Assembly: GCF_000797495.1 (NCBI RefSeq)
Contig: NZ_JTGN01000024.1
Span: forward strand, 1-64,000
DNA length: 64,000 nucleotides
Direction of reading: 5' to 3'
Origin: Robinsoniella peoriensis
GTDB taxonomy: Bacteria; Bacillota; Clostridia; Lachnospirales; Lachnospiraceae
The notes beneath the pieces were generated by a model, which was not told the DNA's origin, made no database searches, and worked only from the letters and a program-made list of their open reading frames with translations. Below, one piece after another: positions 1-9,466 of the stretch. The position numbers and the translations under genes were made by a program. The stretch's first letter is position 1, and each line of letters opens with the position of its first letter.

Positions 1-131
1 AGCCAAAAAACCGGAAGAACTTGGATGCCAATTATATCAGAAAAATACGGATAGTTAAAAAATTTCATAGAATACCATGACATTTAAAGAGGTGTACCTG
101 TATGCAGGATACTTTGGAAGTAAAGGTGCGA

Positions 132-150
132 AAAAAGTGCCCCACTTTTT
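132..150. terminator. Short perfect hairpin, terminator-like
   Basis: An 8-bp perfect inverted repeat (AAAAAGTG / CACTTTTT) with a 3-nt CCC loop, A-rich on one side and T-rich on the other, so it could terminate in either direction. No convincing gene lies next to it; the first 449 bases hold only this hairpin, the large palindromic element at 187-320, and the 3' flank of the solute-binding protein gene. Confidence 0.4.
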
Positions 151-186
151 AAAATGTCCTTGACAAAGGGTACAGTTCATTTACTT

Positions 187-320
187 AGCTTTTCGAAGTG
201 TTTTTTGGCGGATAGTATTCGACTGGCTCCCATCGGATACTAAGCGGGTACTGAACCGAGAAATGCATCAGGATTTCTCGGTGAATGCCCGCGTGCCGCC
301 AAAAAGCGCTTCGGAAAGGT
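187..320. other. 134-nt structured palindromic element (three-way junction)
   Basis: Two arms of 25 nt (187-211 and 296-320) pair over nearly their whole length, with three G-U wobbles and one mismatch. Inside them are two further hairpins: 213-222 with 233-242 (10 bp, one wobble), and 244-248 with 288-292, extended across an internal loop by a perfect 9-bp stem 256-264 with 273-281. The predicted fold is a closed three-way junction. Wobbles in several stems are what a selected RNA fold would tolerate, but a miniature transposon with long terminal repeats is equally possible. I see no reading frame in it and cannot assign it to a known RNA family. Confidence 0.65.
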
Positions 321-449
321 TAGAAAATACCAGTTCTGCGGCCAGCTGACGGAGCCCATGCCAGTTTCCCACACCCATCTTTCCGTACACTACCTACATC
401 TACAAAGCGTCCCCTTCCTCAGCTAAACCCAAATTTAATAAGTCCCATA

Positions 450-2237
450 CTATTTTTCAGACACCGGTGCTGCATTTAAAATTTCCGTTCTGGTGACTGC
501 CTGGTCTTTTGCATTTTGCATATCCACGGCAAGCACATCCTCATATCCGAGTCCCAGAACCGTATCCTGCATTTCTTTCAGCAAGCTGTTAAATTCTTCT
601 TCCCCTGATGCAAAGATCATCTTCCAGGAATAGTCCACAATGGATGCTTTGCACTGGCTTCTCAGCGTTGTAATGTTGGAATCTTCTTCCGGTGCAATAT
701 AGCTGCTTCCCGGCGCTACCATAATCTGATCATGGCTCTCCAGATAGTCTAAGGTTGTTTTCGCACCCATCTTCTCCTGCCAGTCTGTATCCAGTTTTGT
801 TTTATTCTCTTCCAGTACGGAGTCCCATAACAGATAATTGTATGCCGCATTGGTATTGGGATCGATGTCTACTAATGAATTTGTTTTATAATTCAGGGCA
901 GATACGCCGTCCTTCCAGGAACCGCCGCCCCATTCTTCCGGCACCGCTACATCATTGCTGGGAAGCGCCTGCTTTCCAAAATCTGTGAGGCATGGCTTTC
1001 CATCTTTCATTTCCCATGTGAGACCTTCCGGTCCTGCTGCGCCGGATGATTGTCCGTTAATCTCTATACCTTCCGGAGAATATAACCAGTCAATGAAGTC
1101 CGCCAGTCTCTGTGGATCTTCTGCTTTACTGCCGATAGCCATTACACTATTGGAATTGCCTTCTGCATAACATCCGTAAGAAAAGATTTTCATGTCGTCG
1201 ATTGGTGCCAGCATAAATCCTTTTCCCTCTTCTTTACGCTCCGGAGTATTGTACATATTCTGTCCAAGCCATGGCCATGGGGCATATAAGACTTGTCCGT
1301 CTTTATATTTTGTTCCAAGGGTATCGTAATTCTGTGTCGTGGATTCCGGATCCACAAGCCCCATCTGATTTGCATCAAAGAAGAACTTTAACACACGGAC
1401 ATACATGGAATTATTATCAATTATACTCTGGTAGTCGGAACCATCCGCTTTAGCCAGGACAAATCCCTGCTCGTCATAACCATAGAAACAGGTTGGCTGT
1501 TTTGCATTATTCATCATATTGCCGTCCCAGTCCTTGAATAAAGATATAGCATACGTTTTTTTACCGGAGTCGCTGGCAGGGCATACCTCCTGCATTTTTT
1601 GCAGAACAGGAAGCATATCCTCTAGGGTCTTCATCTGTGGATATCCTGCCTCTTTGTATGCATCCCATCTGAAATACGGTCCAAACGTAAGATCCAGGCC
1701 TTCACTTGGTGTATCCGCCGGCTGTGTGGATATTTCACTTGGAATCGCCCAGGTTCCTTCTTCCTTCACCAGTTTATTGGTTTTGTCAATTGCCGGCTGA
1801 TAATTTTTAACAACATCTTTATCCTTCAGTAAATCCGACATGTCCATTAAAAGTCCTGCCGTAACCAGATTTTGTAATTTTCCATTTCCAGTTCCCGTAA
1901 TAATTAAATCCCCAAGATCCCCTGCTGCGGAACGTGTCTGAAACAGGGTATCTCCTCCGCCTGCAACATTTGGTGCAATGATATTCAGTTCCATATTAAA
2001 TTTATCCTTGACCACCTTTGCAAACCATCCCGACTGTATCCCCTGGTAATTAGCCAGACTGTCAAATACATCAACGGTAATAAAATCTTCATATTTACTG
2101 TTTGAGACTGCTTCTTTTCCTGCTGCCGTACTGCCTCCTGATGAATCTGCCGTCTCCTTGCTTTTGCCACCGCAGCCAGCTAACACAGATGCTGTCATAG
2201 CCATACATAAGAGTATACTGATTAATTTCTTTTTCAT
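450..2237 (-). CDS. Extracellular sugar-binding lipoprotein (LplA/YtcQ type)
   Basis: A 595-aa solute-binding protein of the LplA-like family (500-600 aa). It should sit lipid-anchored on the outer face of the membrane and deliver oligosaccharides to the two permeases encoded upstream. The N-terminus has Lys residues, a hydrophobic stretch and a lipobox LAGC at residues 19-22, so Cys22 is the predicted lipidation site; Gly/Ser/Lys-rich linker sequence follows. It is the last gene of a minus-strand trio after the permeases at 3313-4263 and 2378-3295, and is separated from them by a GC-rich, hairpin-forming gap. No ATPase gene is present, as is usual for systems sharing an MsmX-type ATPase. The substrate cannot be read from the sequence. 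Confidence 0.9.
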   Translation of the reverse strand: MKKKLISILLCMAMTASVLAGCGGKSKETADSSGGSTAAGKEAVSNSKYEDFITVDVFDSLANYQGIQSGWFAKVVKDKFNMELNIIAPNVAGGGDTLFQTRSAAGDLGDLIITGTGNGKLQNLVTAGLLMDMSDLLKDKDVVKNYQPAIDKTNKLVKEEGTWAIPSEISTQPADTPSEGLDLTFGPYFRWDAYKEAGYPQMKTLEDMLPVLQKMQEVCPASDSGKKTYAISLFKDWDGNMMNNAKQPTCFYGYDEQGFVLAKADGSDYQSIIDNNSMYVRVLKFFFDANQMGLVDPESTTQNYDTLGTKYKDGQVLYAPWPWLGQNMYNTPERKEEGKGFMLAPIDDMKIFSYGCYAEGNSNSVMAIGSKAEDPQRLADFIDWLYSPEGIEINGQSSGAAGPEGLTWEMKDGKPCLTDFGKQALPSNDVAVPEEWGGGSWKDGVSALNYKTNSLVDIDPNTNAAYNYLLWDSVLEENKTKLDTDWQEKMGAKTTLDYLESHDQIMVAPGSSYIAPEEDSNITTLRSQCKASIVDYSWKMIFASGEEEFNSLLKEMQDTVLGLGYEDVLAVDMQNAKDQAVTRTEILNAAPVSEK

Positions 2238-2279
2238 ATCCTACCTCCATATTTTTATTATATTTTATATTTAATTTAA

Positions 2280-2370
2280 GCGCAAATAAACTTCATTTAT
2301 TCCCGCGGGCAACGAGCCTGATGGGCACGCGGCACGCTTGCCGGTCCGCCTGGCAATAGCTGCCGGGGCA
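2280..2370 (-). other. GC-rich hairpin-forming intergenic segment
   Basis: The gap between the second permease and the solute-binding protein gene is much richer in GC than its surroundings. It contains several overlapping short hairpins (for example GGCA-N4/5-TGCC twice) and an AT hairpin (AATAAA/TTTATT) near 2285-2300. Such structures between permease and binding-protein genes often set unequal mRNA levels; that role is inferred. Confidence 0.35.
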
Positions 2371-2377
2371 CTATTTA

Positions 2378-3295
2378 TTATCCCTTTACCGATCCGATCA
2401 TAATTCCCTTTACAAAGTATTTTTGGAAAATCGGATAAACAAATAAAATGGGCAGTACTACAATCACAGAAACCGTCATCCGGATCGAAGTAGGTGTCTG
2501 CTGGGTTGCCAGGGCTGCCATATTCAATGCCGATCCTGCATTATTTTTTACCATTGCCGCCAGGGAATTTGCCTGGTTAATATACTGGTACAACAGATAT
2601 TGCAGGGAATAGAGCTTTTGATCCGTAATATAAATCAGAGTATCCTGAAAGGAGTTCCACTGGGCAACTGCTGCAAATATTGCCACTGTCGCAAGAATCG
2701 GCGTACATGTGGGCAGTATGATCTTGCAGAAAATTTTGATAATTCCGGCGCCGTCGATTTCCGCTGCCTCCTGCAGGGATTTGGGTATAGATTCAATGTA
2801 GGTCTTAACCAGAATAATATTAAACGGCTGTACAATCGCCGGTATCACATATACCCAGAAGGTATTGGTAAGATGCAGGGTTTTCATCGTGATAAACATG
2901 GGTATCAGCCCTGCATTAAAATACATGGTGATGACTAAAAAACGATACCAGAGTTTTCTGTGCCACATTTTTTCCTGGGTAAACATAAATCCCAGAAAAG
3001 CCGATGCCAAAACAGTCAGTGCTGTCCCAAGCACGGTTCGTGCCAGAGAGATCAATGCCGCCAGCGGCAGGCCTTTTAACTGCAAAACCTGAATATAATT
3101 CTCTAAATGTACTTTTTGCGGCAGAAAATTAATCATCCCGTTGGCACTTAGGTCATTGGCACTGATTGTATTTATAATAAGATAATAAAAGGGGTAAGCA
3201 CAAATAAGCGTCAGCAGCCCGAAAATCAGATAATTAAATATATTGAATGTTACATCACCTTTTGTAAGATGTTTTTTCTTTTTTATTTCTTTCAT
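2378..3295 (-). CDS. Sugar ABC transporter permease (LplC/YtcP type)
   Basis: About 305 aa, six predicted membrane segments, binding-protein-dependent transport inner-membrane family. The cytoplasmic EAA loop that docks the ATPase is visible as EAAEIDGAGIIKIFCKIILP. An upstream in-frame ATG at 3313 exists, but a strong GGGAGGAG site lies inside that stretch, five bases before the ATG at 3295, so translation probably starts at MKEIKKKKHL. The gene follows the partner permease almost directly. It forms the heterodimeric channel with the product of 3313-4263. Confidence 0.9.
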   Translation of the reverse strand: MKEIKKKKHLTKGDVTFNIFNYLIFGLLTLICAYPFYYLIINTISANDLSANGMINFLPQKVHLENYIQVLQLKGLPLAALISLARTVLGTALTVLASAFLGFMFTQEKMWHRKLWYRFLVITMYFNAGLIPMFITMKTLHLTNTFWVYVIPAIVQPFNIILVKTYIESIPKSLQEAAEIDGAGIIKIFCKIILPTCTPILATVAIFAAVAQWNSFQDTLIYITDQKLYSLQYLLYQYINQANSLAAMVKNNAGSALNMAALATQQTPTSIRMTVSVIVVLPILFVYPIFQKYFVKGIMIGSVKG

Positions 3296-3312
3296 CTCTT
3301 CTCCTCCCAACA

Positions 3313-4263
3313 TTAAATAATAGATTCTCCCCTGGTCTTCTTTGAAACAAAGTTGACAATTACCAGAAGCGTTACACTCACCAGGCTTTTCAGCATACTG
3401 ATGGCAGTGGCAAGGGATAAACTGTTACCTGTCATGCCAATGTTATAAACGTAAAGATCTAATACCTGAATATGTGCTTTGTTGAACGAATTCTGGAACA
3501 CAAAGTACTGGTCCATTCCATTGTTCAGAAAATTGGCAATGGACAGCATAAGCAGTACAAAGAATGTAGGCATCAAAGCGGGAAGGGTAATATTGCGCAT
3601 CAGCTGGAAACGGTTTGCACCGTCCACTCTGGCTGCTTCGTACAATTCCGTATCCACACCTGCGATAGATGCCAGATACATGATGGAGCCCCAGCCCAGG
3701 CCTTTCCAAGTATTCCACAAAATCATCCAGAGCCAGGTATGAGAATCACTGTCTAAAAATTTTAAAGGATCTGTGATTACCCCCATATGCTGCAGCATGG
3801 TGTTCACCATACCACTGTTGGAAAACAGACTGAATGCCACAGAATAGACAAGTACCCAGCTGATAAAATTGGGCAGCGTGGTGAGGGTCTGTACCAGATT
3901 TTTAAACCACTTGCATTTGATCTCATTTAAAAAAATCGCAAATCCGATTGGCAGTATGGATGTTGCTATCCCCAATAAACTCATTGCAAATGTATTTTTC
4001 ATTACCTGCATCAGCTGTTCCATCTGGGTCTTATTTGCAAATAACGTCTGAAACCACTGCAAACCTACAAATTCACATTTAGACAGCGGAAGGGGTGGTT
4101 TATAATCAAAAAATGCGTAGATCCAACCGTGTAACGGAAAATACGAAAACAAAAAGCACAGGATAATAAAGGGCAGTACCCAAAAAAATAACTTTTTCCC
4201 CTGTCTGCTCTTCGCTTTTTTCTGTCTGTCACCAACTGTGGCAGATGCTAAATTCTTCTTCAC
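3313..4263 (-). CDS. Sugar ABC transporter permease (LplB/YteP type)
   Basis: About 316 aa with a positively charged N-terminus, six membrane segments and the EAA loop ELYEAARVDGANRFQLMRNI. An ORF runs up to 4305, but GATAGGAGGAAATAGA precedes a GTG at 4263 with ideal spacing, so VKKNLASATV is the likely start. First gene of the importer operon, transcribed away from the YesL-like gene at 4503. The 240-bp divergent region contains two similar half-sites, TCAAAATTTCAC (4340-4351) and TGTAAAAATTACAC (4360-4373), about 22 bp apart, which could bind an AraC-type activator. Confidence 0.9.
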   Translation of the reverse strand: MKKNLASATVGDRQKKAKSRQGKKLFFWVLPFIILCFLFSYFPLHGWIYAFFDYKPPLPLSKCEFVGLQWFQTLFANKTQMEQLMQVMKNTFAMSLLGIATSILPIGFAIFLNEIKCKWFKNLVQTLTTLPNFISWVLVYSVAFSLFSNSGMVNTMLQHMGVITDPLKFLDSDSHTWLWMILWNTWKGLGWGSIMYLASIAGVDTELYEAARVDGANRFQLMRNITLPALMPTFFVLLMLSIANFLNNGMDQYFVFQNSFNKAHIQVLDLYVYNIGMTGNSLSLATAISMLKSLVSVTLLVIVNFVSKKTRGESII

Positions 4264-4502
4264 TCTATTTCCTCCTATCAATTCACATGGTGCGTTTACT
4301 TGCATTTATGTTATCATCCCAAGGATTTTACGGATACCTTCAAAATTTCACATGGATCCTGTAAAAATTACACCTTTGTGGTTCTGGAGAAAAAATCTCT
4401 AATTTTATCCGTATTTTTTCTATCATTTCTCCTGTAGACCTTTTACCTGCTCCCATATAAGATAGGGCTAATAACTTATTTAATAAATAGAGGAGAAAAC
4501 CT

Positions 4503-5126
4503 ATGAAATTCAATATCAACAGTCCAATTTTTCAATTTATCAATACCCTATGTGAATTCATTCTGCTAAATATCGTATTTCTGATCTGCTGCCTGCCTTT
4601 GTTCACGACCGGTGCCTCCTTAAGCGCACTGTATCAGGTCACTATACAGGAAGCCAGGGGAGATCATGGTTATATTTTGAAAACTTTCTTCCATGCGTTT
4701 CGGGAGAATTTTAAAGCTGCCACTCTGGCTTTTTTGTTTTATTTCCTAACCGGAGCTATTCTTTTATTCAATCTGGTCTTTTGGAATGCAATCGGTACAA
4801 TGGCTGCTAATGTAATATTGCTGGTGTTGACACTGCTCAGCGTTATGCTGGTAATATCCTTTCTGTATACCTTTCCATTGATTACAAGATTTCAAAACCA
4901 TATCACCGAAACAATCAAAAATTCTTACCGGATTGCCTTGGAACATCGGCTGCAGACCATTGCCCTGCTCATCATACAGGGTATTGTCATTCTTTTGTGT
5001 TTCACGACAGCTCAGACAAAGCTGTTCATGGTAATTGTGGGCTTTGCTTTCATTGCTTATTGTAATTCTTTTCTGTTTAACAAAGTTCTTTCTAAATATG
5101 AGGATGAGGCTGTATGTTCAAAATGA
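4503..5126 (+). CDS. YesL-like DUF624 membrane protein
   Basis: A 207-aa DUF624 protein with about five hydrophobic segments. It begins with the family-typical KFNINSPIFQFINTLCEFILLNIVFLICCLPLFTTGAS, followed by the loop around EARGDHGYILKTFFHAFRENF. YesL-like proteins regularly accompany LplABC-type importers and YesMN two-component systems in Firmicutes; their molecular role is unknown. Here it is divergent from the importer, and the GAGGAG ribosome site sits just before the ATG. A strong hairpin terminator follows. Confidence 0.85.
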   Translation: MKFNINSPIFQFINTLCEFILLNIVFLICCLPLFTTGASLSALYQVTIQEARGDHGYILKTFFHAFRENFKAATLAFLFYFLTGAILLFNLVFWNAIGTMAANVILLVLTLLSVMLVISFLYTFPLITRFQNHITETIKNSYRIALEHRLQTIALLIIQGIVILLCFTTAQTKLFMVIVGFAFIAYCNSFLFNKVLSKYEDEAVCSK

Positions 5127-5140
5127 ACAGATATAAAAAT

Positions 5141-5182
5141 ACCGGAGAATCGCCAATTTTTTGGCAATTCTCCGGTATTTTT
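5141..5182. terminator. Bidirectional intrinsic terminator
   Basis: A 16-bp stem with one mismatch (ACCGGAGAATCGCCAA / TTGGCAATTCTCCGGT) is preceded by an A-run and followed by a T-run. It lies between the convergent ends of the YesL-like gene and the IMP dehydrogenase gene and can serve both. Confidence 0.9.
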
Positions 5183-5251
5183 GAAATTCTCAATTTTAAT
5201 CTTTATAACATTAATAATGATACTTTTAATCTTTTTTATATTTCGTATTTC

Positions 5252-6760
5252 TTATTTCACAGGAGTTATATTATTATCTTTTAATACTACATCATGGGCT
5301 CCGCCTTCTACAATACTTACGGATGATACCAGGGTCAGTCTTGCATTGCTCTGGAATTCCGGTATGCTTAAGGCACCACAGTTGCACATGGTAGAACGTA
5401 CTTTACTAAGTGTTATGCTCAGGTTGTCATGGAGGCTTCCTGCATATGGTACATAGGAATCAACACCCTCTTCAAAAGAAAGCTTGGATGCTCCACCCAT
5501 GTCGTATCTCTGCCAGTTTCTGGCTCTTGCGGAACCTTCACCCCAGTACTCTTTCATATAATTACCATTTACCATAACTTTATTTGTCGGGCTTTCATCA
5601 AATCTGGAGAAGTATCTGCCCAGCATACAGAAATCTGCGCCCATAGCAAGTGCCAGGGTGATATGATAATCATGTACAATTCCACCGTCCGAACAGATTG
5701 GTACATAGATTCCTGTTTCTTCAAAATATTCGTCTCTTGCTTTTGCCACTTCGATAACGGCTGTTGCCTGTCCACGGCCGATTCCTTTTGTTTCACGGGT
5801 GATACAGATCGATCCGCCGCCGATACCTATTTTAACAAAGTCAGCACCTGCTTCAGCCAGGAAACGGAATCCTTCACGGTCAACTACATTTCCTGCACCT
5901 ACTTTTACGCTGTCTCCATAATTTTTACGGATGAATTCGATGGTCAGCTTCTGCCATTCGGAAAATCCTTCTGAGGAGTCAATGCAAAGGATATCAGCAC
6001 CTGCTTCTACTAAAGCTGGAACACGTTCTGCAAAATCTTTTGTATTGATACCCGCACCTACAATATAACGTTTGGAAGTATCAAGGAGTTCTAATGGATT
6101 TTCTTTATGAGAATCATAATCTTTACGGAATACAAAAGCCACCAGTCTCTGGTTGTTATCCAGAATTGGAAGAGCATTTAATTTGTGATCCCAGATCACA
6201 TTATTTGCCTCTTTCAGGCTGATACCCTCTTTTGCATAGATTACATTTTCAATCGGGGTCATAAATTCAGAAATTCTGGTTGCAGGATCCATACGGCTCA
6301 CGCGGTAATCTCTGCTTGTAACAATACCTACCAGCTTGCCGTTTGCAGTACCGTCATCGGTTACTGCTACAGTTGCATGTCCGGTCTCAGATTTTAAAAC
6401 CAGAATATCTGCAAGCGTCTGATCCGGTCTCACATTGGAATCACTGGATACAAAACCTGCCTTATAATTTTTAACCCTGGTTACCATCTCTGCCTGCTGT
6501 TCAACTGTCTGTGAACCATATATAAAGGAAATACCACCTTCTTTGGCTAATGCAATTGCCATGTTGTCATCGGAAACCGACTGCATGATCGCAGATACAA
6601 GCGGAATATTCATAGAAATCGCCGGTTCCTCACCCTTCCTGAATTTCGTTATCGGGGTACGTAAGGATGCATTTGCCGGAATACACTGGGCTGAAGAATA
6701 TCCTGGTACTAATAAATACTCGCTAAAAGTGTGGGATGGTTCGTTGTAATAGAATGCCAT
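5252..6760 (-). CDS. guaB: IMP dehydrogenase
   Basis: 502-aa inosine-5'-monophosphate dehydrogenase, which makes XMP from IMP and NAD+ in guanine nucleotide synthesis. Visible features are an N-terminal barrel start with the substrate-side segment [24 protein letters not shown], a tandem CBS insert at roughly 113-220, the phosphate-binding [11 protein letters not shown], and the catalytic loop [14 protein letters not shown] with Cys319. The loop reads GGSICITR rather than the common GSICTTR, and the protein belongs to the slightly longer clostridial type. It stands alone, downstream of and co-directional with the antiporter gene; no purine riboswitch was recognised in the 124-bp gap upstream. 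Confidence 0.95.
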   Translation of the reverse strand: MAFYYNEPSHTFSEYLLVPGYSSAQCIPANASLRTPITKFRKGEEPAISMNIPLVSAIMQSVSDDNMAIALAKEGGISFIYGSQTVEQQAEMVTRVKNYKAGFVSSDSNVRPDQTLADILVLKSETGHATVAVTDDGTANGKLVGIVTSRDYRVSRMDPATRISEFMTPIENVIYAKEGISLKEANNVIWDHKLNALPILDNNQRLVAFVFRKDYDSHKENPLELLDTSKRYIVGAGINTKDFAERVPALVEAGADILCIDSSEGFSEWQKLTIEFIRKNYGDSVKVGAGNVVDREGFRFLAEAGADFVKIGIGGGSICITRETKGIGRGQATAVIEVAKARDEYFEETGIYVPICSDGGIVHDYHITLALAMGADFCMLGRYFSRFDESPTNKVMVNGNYMKEYWGEGSARARNWQRYDMGGASKLSFEEGVDSYVPYAGSLHDNLSITLSKVRSTMCNCGALSIPEFQSNARLTLVSSVSIVEGGAHDVVLKDNNITPVK

Positions 6761-6884
6761 TTTATCTTCTCCTTCATCTGATTTTATGTTATATCATAAG
6801 ACTTTTTACGGATAAATACAAGGCTTTTTACTCCCAAATTTCATTTTTCGGCAAATGTCGCAAAATTATTCCCACTTTTGGCTC

Positions 6885-8474
6885 TTACATGTTCATAACT
6901 AATATATCTCCAGTCTGTATCTTTGTATTTCCACTGGGTATTAAAATTTCTGAATTCCTCTTGATCATCACAATCAGAGAATCTTTGGGAAGGGTAATCT
7001 GATTCAGCGGTTTATCTGTCCATTCATGTTCACTGGAAATCGGCACTTCAACCAGTGGAATATCCGAACTGCTTCTGGATGCAATTCTGTTGGAGATCAG
7101 AATATCGCCTTCGGATATAATCGTATTGCCTTTTGGAATAATGGTATTGCCTTCTCTTTTAATCATTACAATCAGAGAATCTGAAGGCAGGCATACTTCA
7201 TTGATCATTTTGTCTTTCCATGGGCTGTGTTCATCGATACAGGTTTCAATCAGCACCATATCCGTATCATCCTGATAATCATTGAAGGTCTTCATAACAT
7301 TTTCATCATCGTATACCAGATTTAGTTTTTTAGCCAGCAGCGGGAGAAAACTTCCCTGGAATGTTACTGAAAGAAGGGCAATACAGAAGATAATATGAAA
7401 AATATCATTCTGCGGGTCTGCCTGATTCGTTACTGTCATGATTGCAAAAACAATCGATGCCGCTCCCCGAAGCCCTGCCCATGACGTAAATACAATTTCC
7501 CGGAACGATCGTCCAAATGGTTTCATGATACAGTACACTGCTGCCGGACGTGCTATAAAACTCATAAAGCCCGCTATTAATAATGCAGTCAAAAGGATTC
7601 CCGGAATCTGGGAAGGAAATGCCAGAAGACCAAGAAGAAAGAACAGAAGAATCTGCATCAGTCCTGATAAGCTGTCAAAGAACTGGATCAGTTCCACCTT
7701 TTGCACCATCTTACTGTTACCCATAATAATTCCTGCCACGTACACGCTCAGATATCCATTTCCACCAATAAAGGACGGAAGTGTATAAGCAGTCAAAGCT
7801 GCGGCTACAACAAAAATCGTCCGCATTCCGGTAGATTCAAACCGGACTCTCTGCAGAATCAGTACCGCCAGCAGCGAAATCAGTACGCCGGCAAGAAGAC
7901 CAAACATCAATTGCTTAAAAAAAATGGAAATCACCGGAACGGAAGAACCTCCGGACATAAAGGATAAAAGAATAAGAGTCATGGTATAGGCAACCGGGTC
8001 ATTACTTCCACTTTCCAATTCCAGTACGGAAGCAAGGCCATTTTTCAGATTTAACTTTTTAGAACGCAAAATGGAAAAGACAGATGCCGCATCCGTAGAA
8101 CCGACTACAGAACCTATCAGCATACCTTCCAGCAATGTCATGCCAAGTACGAAATGGCAAAACAGTCCTGTTATACCGGCAGTAATCAAAACACCAAAGA
8201 CAGAGAGCAGAATTCCCTGTATACTGGTAGCCTTTGCCGCTGCCCAGTTTGTCTCGAACCCCCCGGAAAACATGATAAAAATCAATGCGGTAGAGCATAT
8301 GGACTCCGCCATACCGAAATTATCAAATGGGATTTTGATAAATCCATCCGATCCAAAACACATTCCCAGAATCATAAAAAGCAACAGACTTGGGACTCCC
8401 AGACGACCGGATATCTTTCCCAGGAAAACACATAGCAGCAAAACTGCACTGCAAATAGCTAAAATGTAGAGCAA
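6885..8474 (-). CDS. CPA1-type K+/H+ or Na+/H+ antiporter with two TrkA-C domains
   Basis: About 529 aa: twelve or so membrane segments of the cation:proton antiporter family, with core motifs GSTDAASVFSILRSK and LELESGSNDPVAYT, followed by a cytoplasmic tail from about residue 400. The tail holds two RCK/TrkA C-type repeats (compare DSLIVMIKREGNTIIPKGNTIISEGDILI with DSLIVMIKRNSEILIPSGNTKIQTGDILV). This architecture matches the NhaP2/CvrA potassium/proton antiporters. The reading frame opens further upstream, but AGAGAGGTGAT precedes a TTG at 8474, which I take as the start; an ATG at 8480 overlaps that ribosome site. Cation preference cannot be decided from sequence. Confidence 0.85.
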   Translation of the reverse strand: MLYILAICSAVLLLCVFLGKISGRLGVPSLLLFMILGMCFGSDGFIKIPFDNFGMAESICSTALIFIMFSGGFETNWAAAKATSIQGILLSVFGVLITAGITGLFCHFVLGMTLLEGMLIGSVVGSTDAASVFSILRSKKLNLKNGLASVLELESGSNDPVAYTMTLILLSFMSGGSSVPVISIFFKQLMFGLLAGVLISLLAVLILQRVRFESTGMRTIFVVAAALTAYTLPSFIGGNGYLSVYVAGIIMGNSKMVQKVELIQFFDSLSGLMQILLFFLLGLLAFPSQIPGILLTALLIAGFMSFIARPAAVYCIMKPFGRSFREIVFTSWAGLRGAASIVFAIMTVTNQADPQNDIFHIIFCIALLSVTFQGSFLPLLAKKLNLVYDDENVMKTFNDYQDDTDMVLIETCIDEHSPWKDKMINEVCLPSDSLIVMIKREGNTIIPKGNTIISEGDILISNRIASRSSSDIPLVEVPISSEHEWTDKPLNQITLPKDSLIVMIKRNSEILIPSGNTKIQTGDILVMNM

Positions 8475-8682
8475 TCGCATCACCTCTCTTAAAAATATTT
8501 GTAATATTATGTAAACCACTTTTTTATAATATCACAGGAAAACACAGCCGTAAAGTAAAATATGCAAAAATACTGGTTTTTATCCATCAGGAAAGCCCCA
8601 TTGCATTCAATTGAGAACTACGCTAGAATATATTTATTAACAATCCGTCATCCATAAAATACATCTTATGAAAGGAACCGCT

Positions 8683-9408
8683 ATGACAAAGAAGAAAGTC
8701 TTTCTTTATACATATGCAGGAATCTGTTTCCTGCTGGCAGGATGTGCTCCTGTAACCCAAACTTCAACCGAGCCTTCAACGGCGTCTTCCGGCAATATTA
8801 CACAGGAGACCTTTACACTTCCTCCTGAAGTGGAAACAAATCCGATATTTATACATTCCGATGCAAAGACAGAACAAACCAAAAAAGAAACCGAAGCAGA
8901 TATCCAGGCTGCGGACGGCATCAATCTGAATACGCCTGTAACCGTGACCGAGAACCAGAAAAGAAGCGTTACGTACACTGTAGAACAGGTAGAGATAGCA
9001 AAAATACCCGGTTCTCATCCTGCCATGGACATAAAACCGCCAAATGATGCTGCGGATGGGATAGCTTCTGCTGACGATACCCATTCCTATGTCTGGGTAA
9101 CCTTAAAAGTTCATAACAATGATCCAGGAAAAATTGTTGAATTTGTACCTGCAAACCGCCAGATACGCTTTAACCGGGTCTCAGATGGTACGCAGCCCCT
9201 AAGAAGTATAGAATCCCGGATTCTGCCTGAAAAAGGCTATTATCCCATTCAGGCGGGGGAAGACCATACTTTTATACTGGGCTACGTTGTTCCCGATTCC
9301 CTTTTATCCCAGATGTATCTGGAGACAGGCGGCAGATATGGGTACACCGAAAGCTGTGACATGCGGTTTGATTTTAGCGAAGTATTTTATCTGAAATTAT
9401 TTAAATGA
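8683..9408 (+). CDS. Lipoprotein with DUF4352-like domain
   Basis: About 241 aa. Signal sequence with lipobox LAGC at residues 18-21 (Cys21), a Thr/Ser/Glu-rich linker to about residue 85, then an immunoglobulin-like beta domain with the DUF4352-type pattern (NTPVTVTENQKRSVTYTVEQVEI ... YVWVTLKVHNN ... GYVVPD). An in-frame ATG at 8668 exists, but GAAAGGA is correctly spaced before the ATG at 8683. The gene stands alone between the divergent antiporter and the convergent guanine deaminase. DUF4352 proteins are cell-surface proteins of mostly unknown role. Confidence 0.75.
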   Translation: MTKKKVFLYTYAGICFLLAGCAPVTQTSTEPSTASSGNITQETFTLPPEVETNPIFIHSDAKTEQTKKETEADIQAADGINLNTPVTVTENQKRSVTYTVEQVEIAKIPGSHPAMDIKPPNDAADGIASADDTHSYVWVTLKVHNNDPGKIVEFVPANRQIRFNRVSDGTQPLRSIESRILPEKGYYPIQAGEDHTFILGYVVPDSLLSQMYLETGGRYGYTESCDMRFDFSEVFYLKLFK

Positions 9409-9466
9409 AGAATGTAGCTCCATCCCCGGCAAAAAGCTGCTGCTTTTCTTTCCCTGCTGTGGATTT

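Noticed and set aside
2-58. Possible C-terminal coding tail (…KKPEELGCQLYQKNTDS) at the left edge
   Set aside because: Only 18 codons, ending at TAA; no recognisable domain, so a gene cannot be supported.
78-164. Small ORFs of 16-28 codons with a GAGGTG-like site
   Set aside because: Too short, no similarity recognised, and they run through a terminator-like hairpin.
5429-5974. 181-codon plus-strand frame opposite guaB
   Set aside because: Antisense to a confident IMP dehydrogenase gene; composition is that of a shadow frame.
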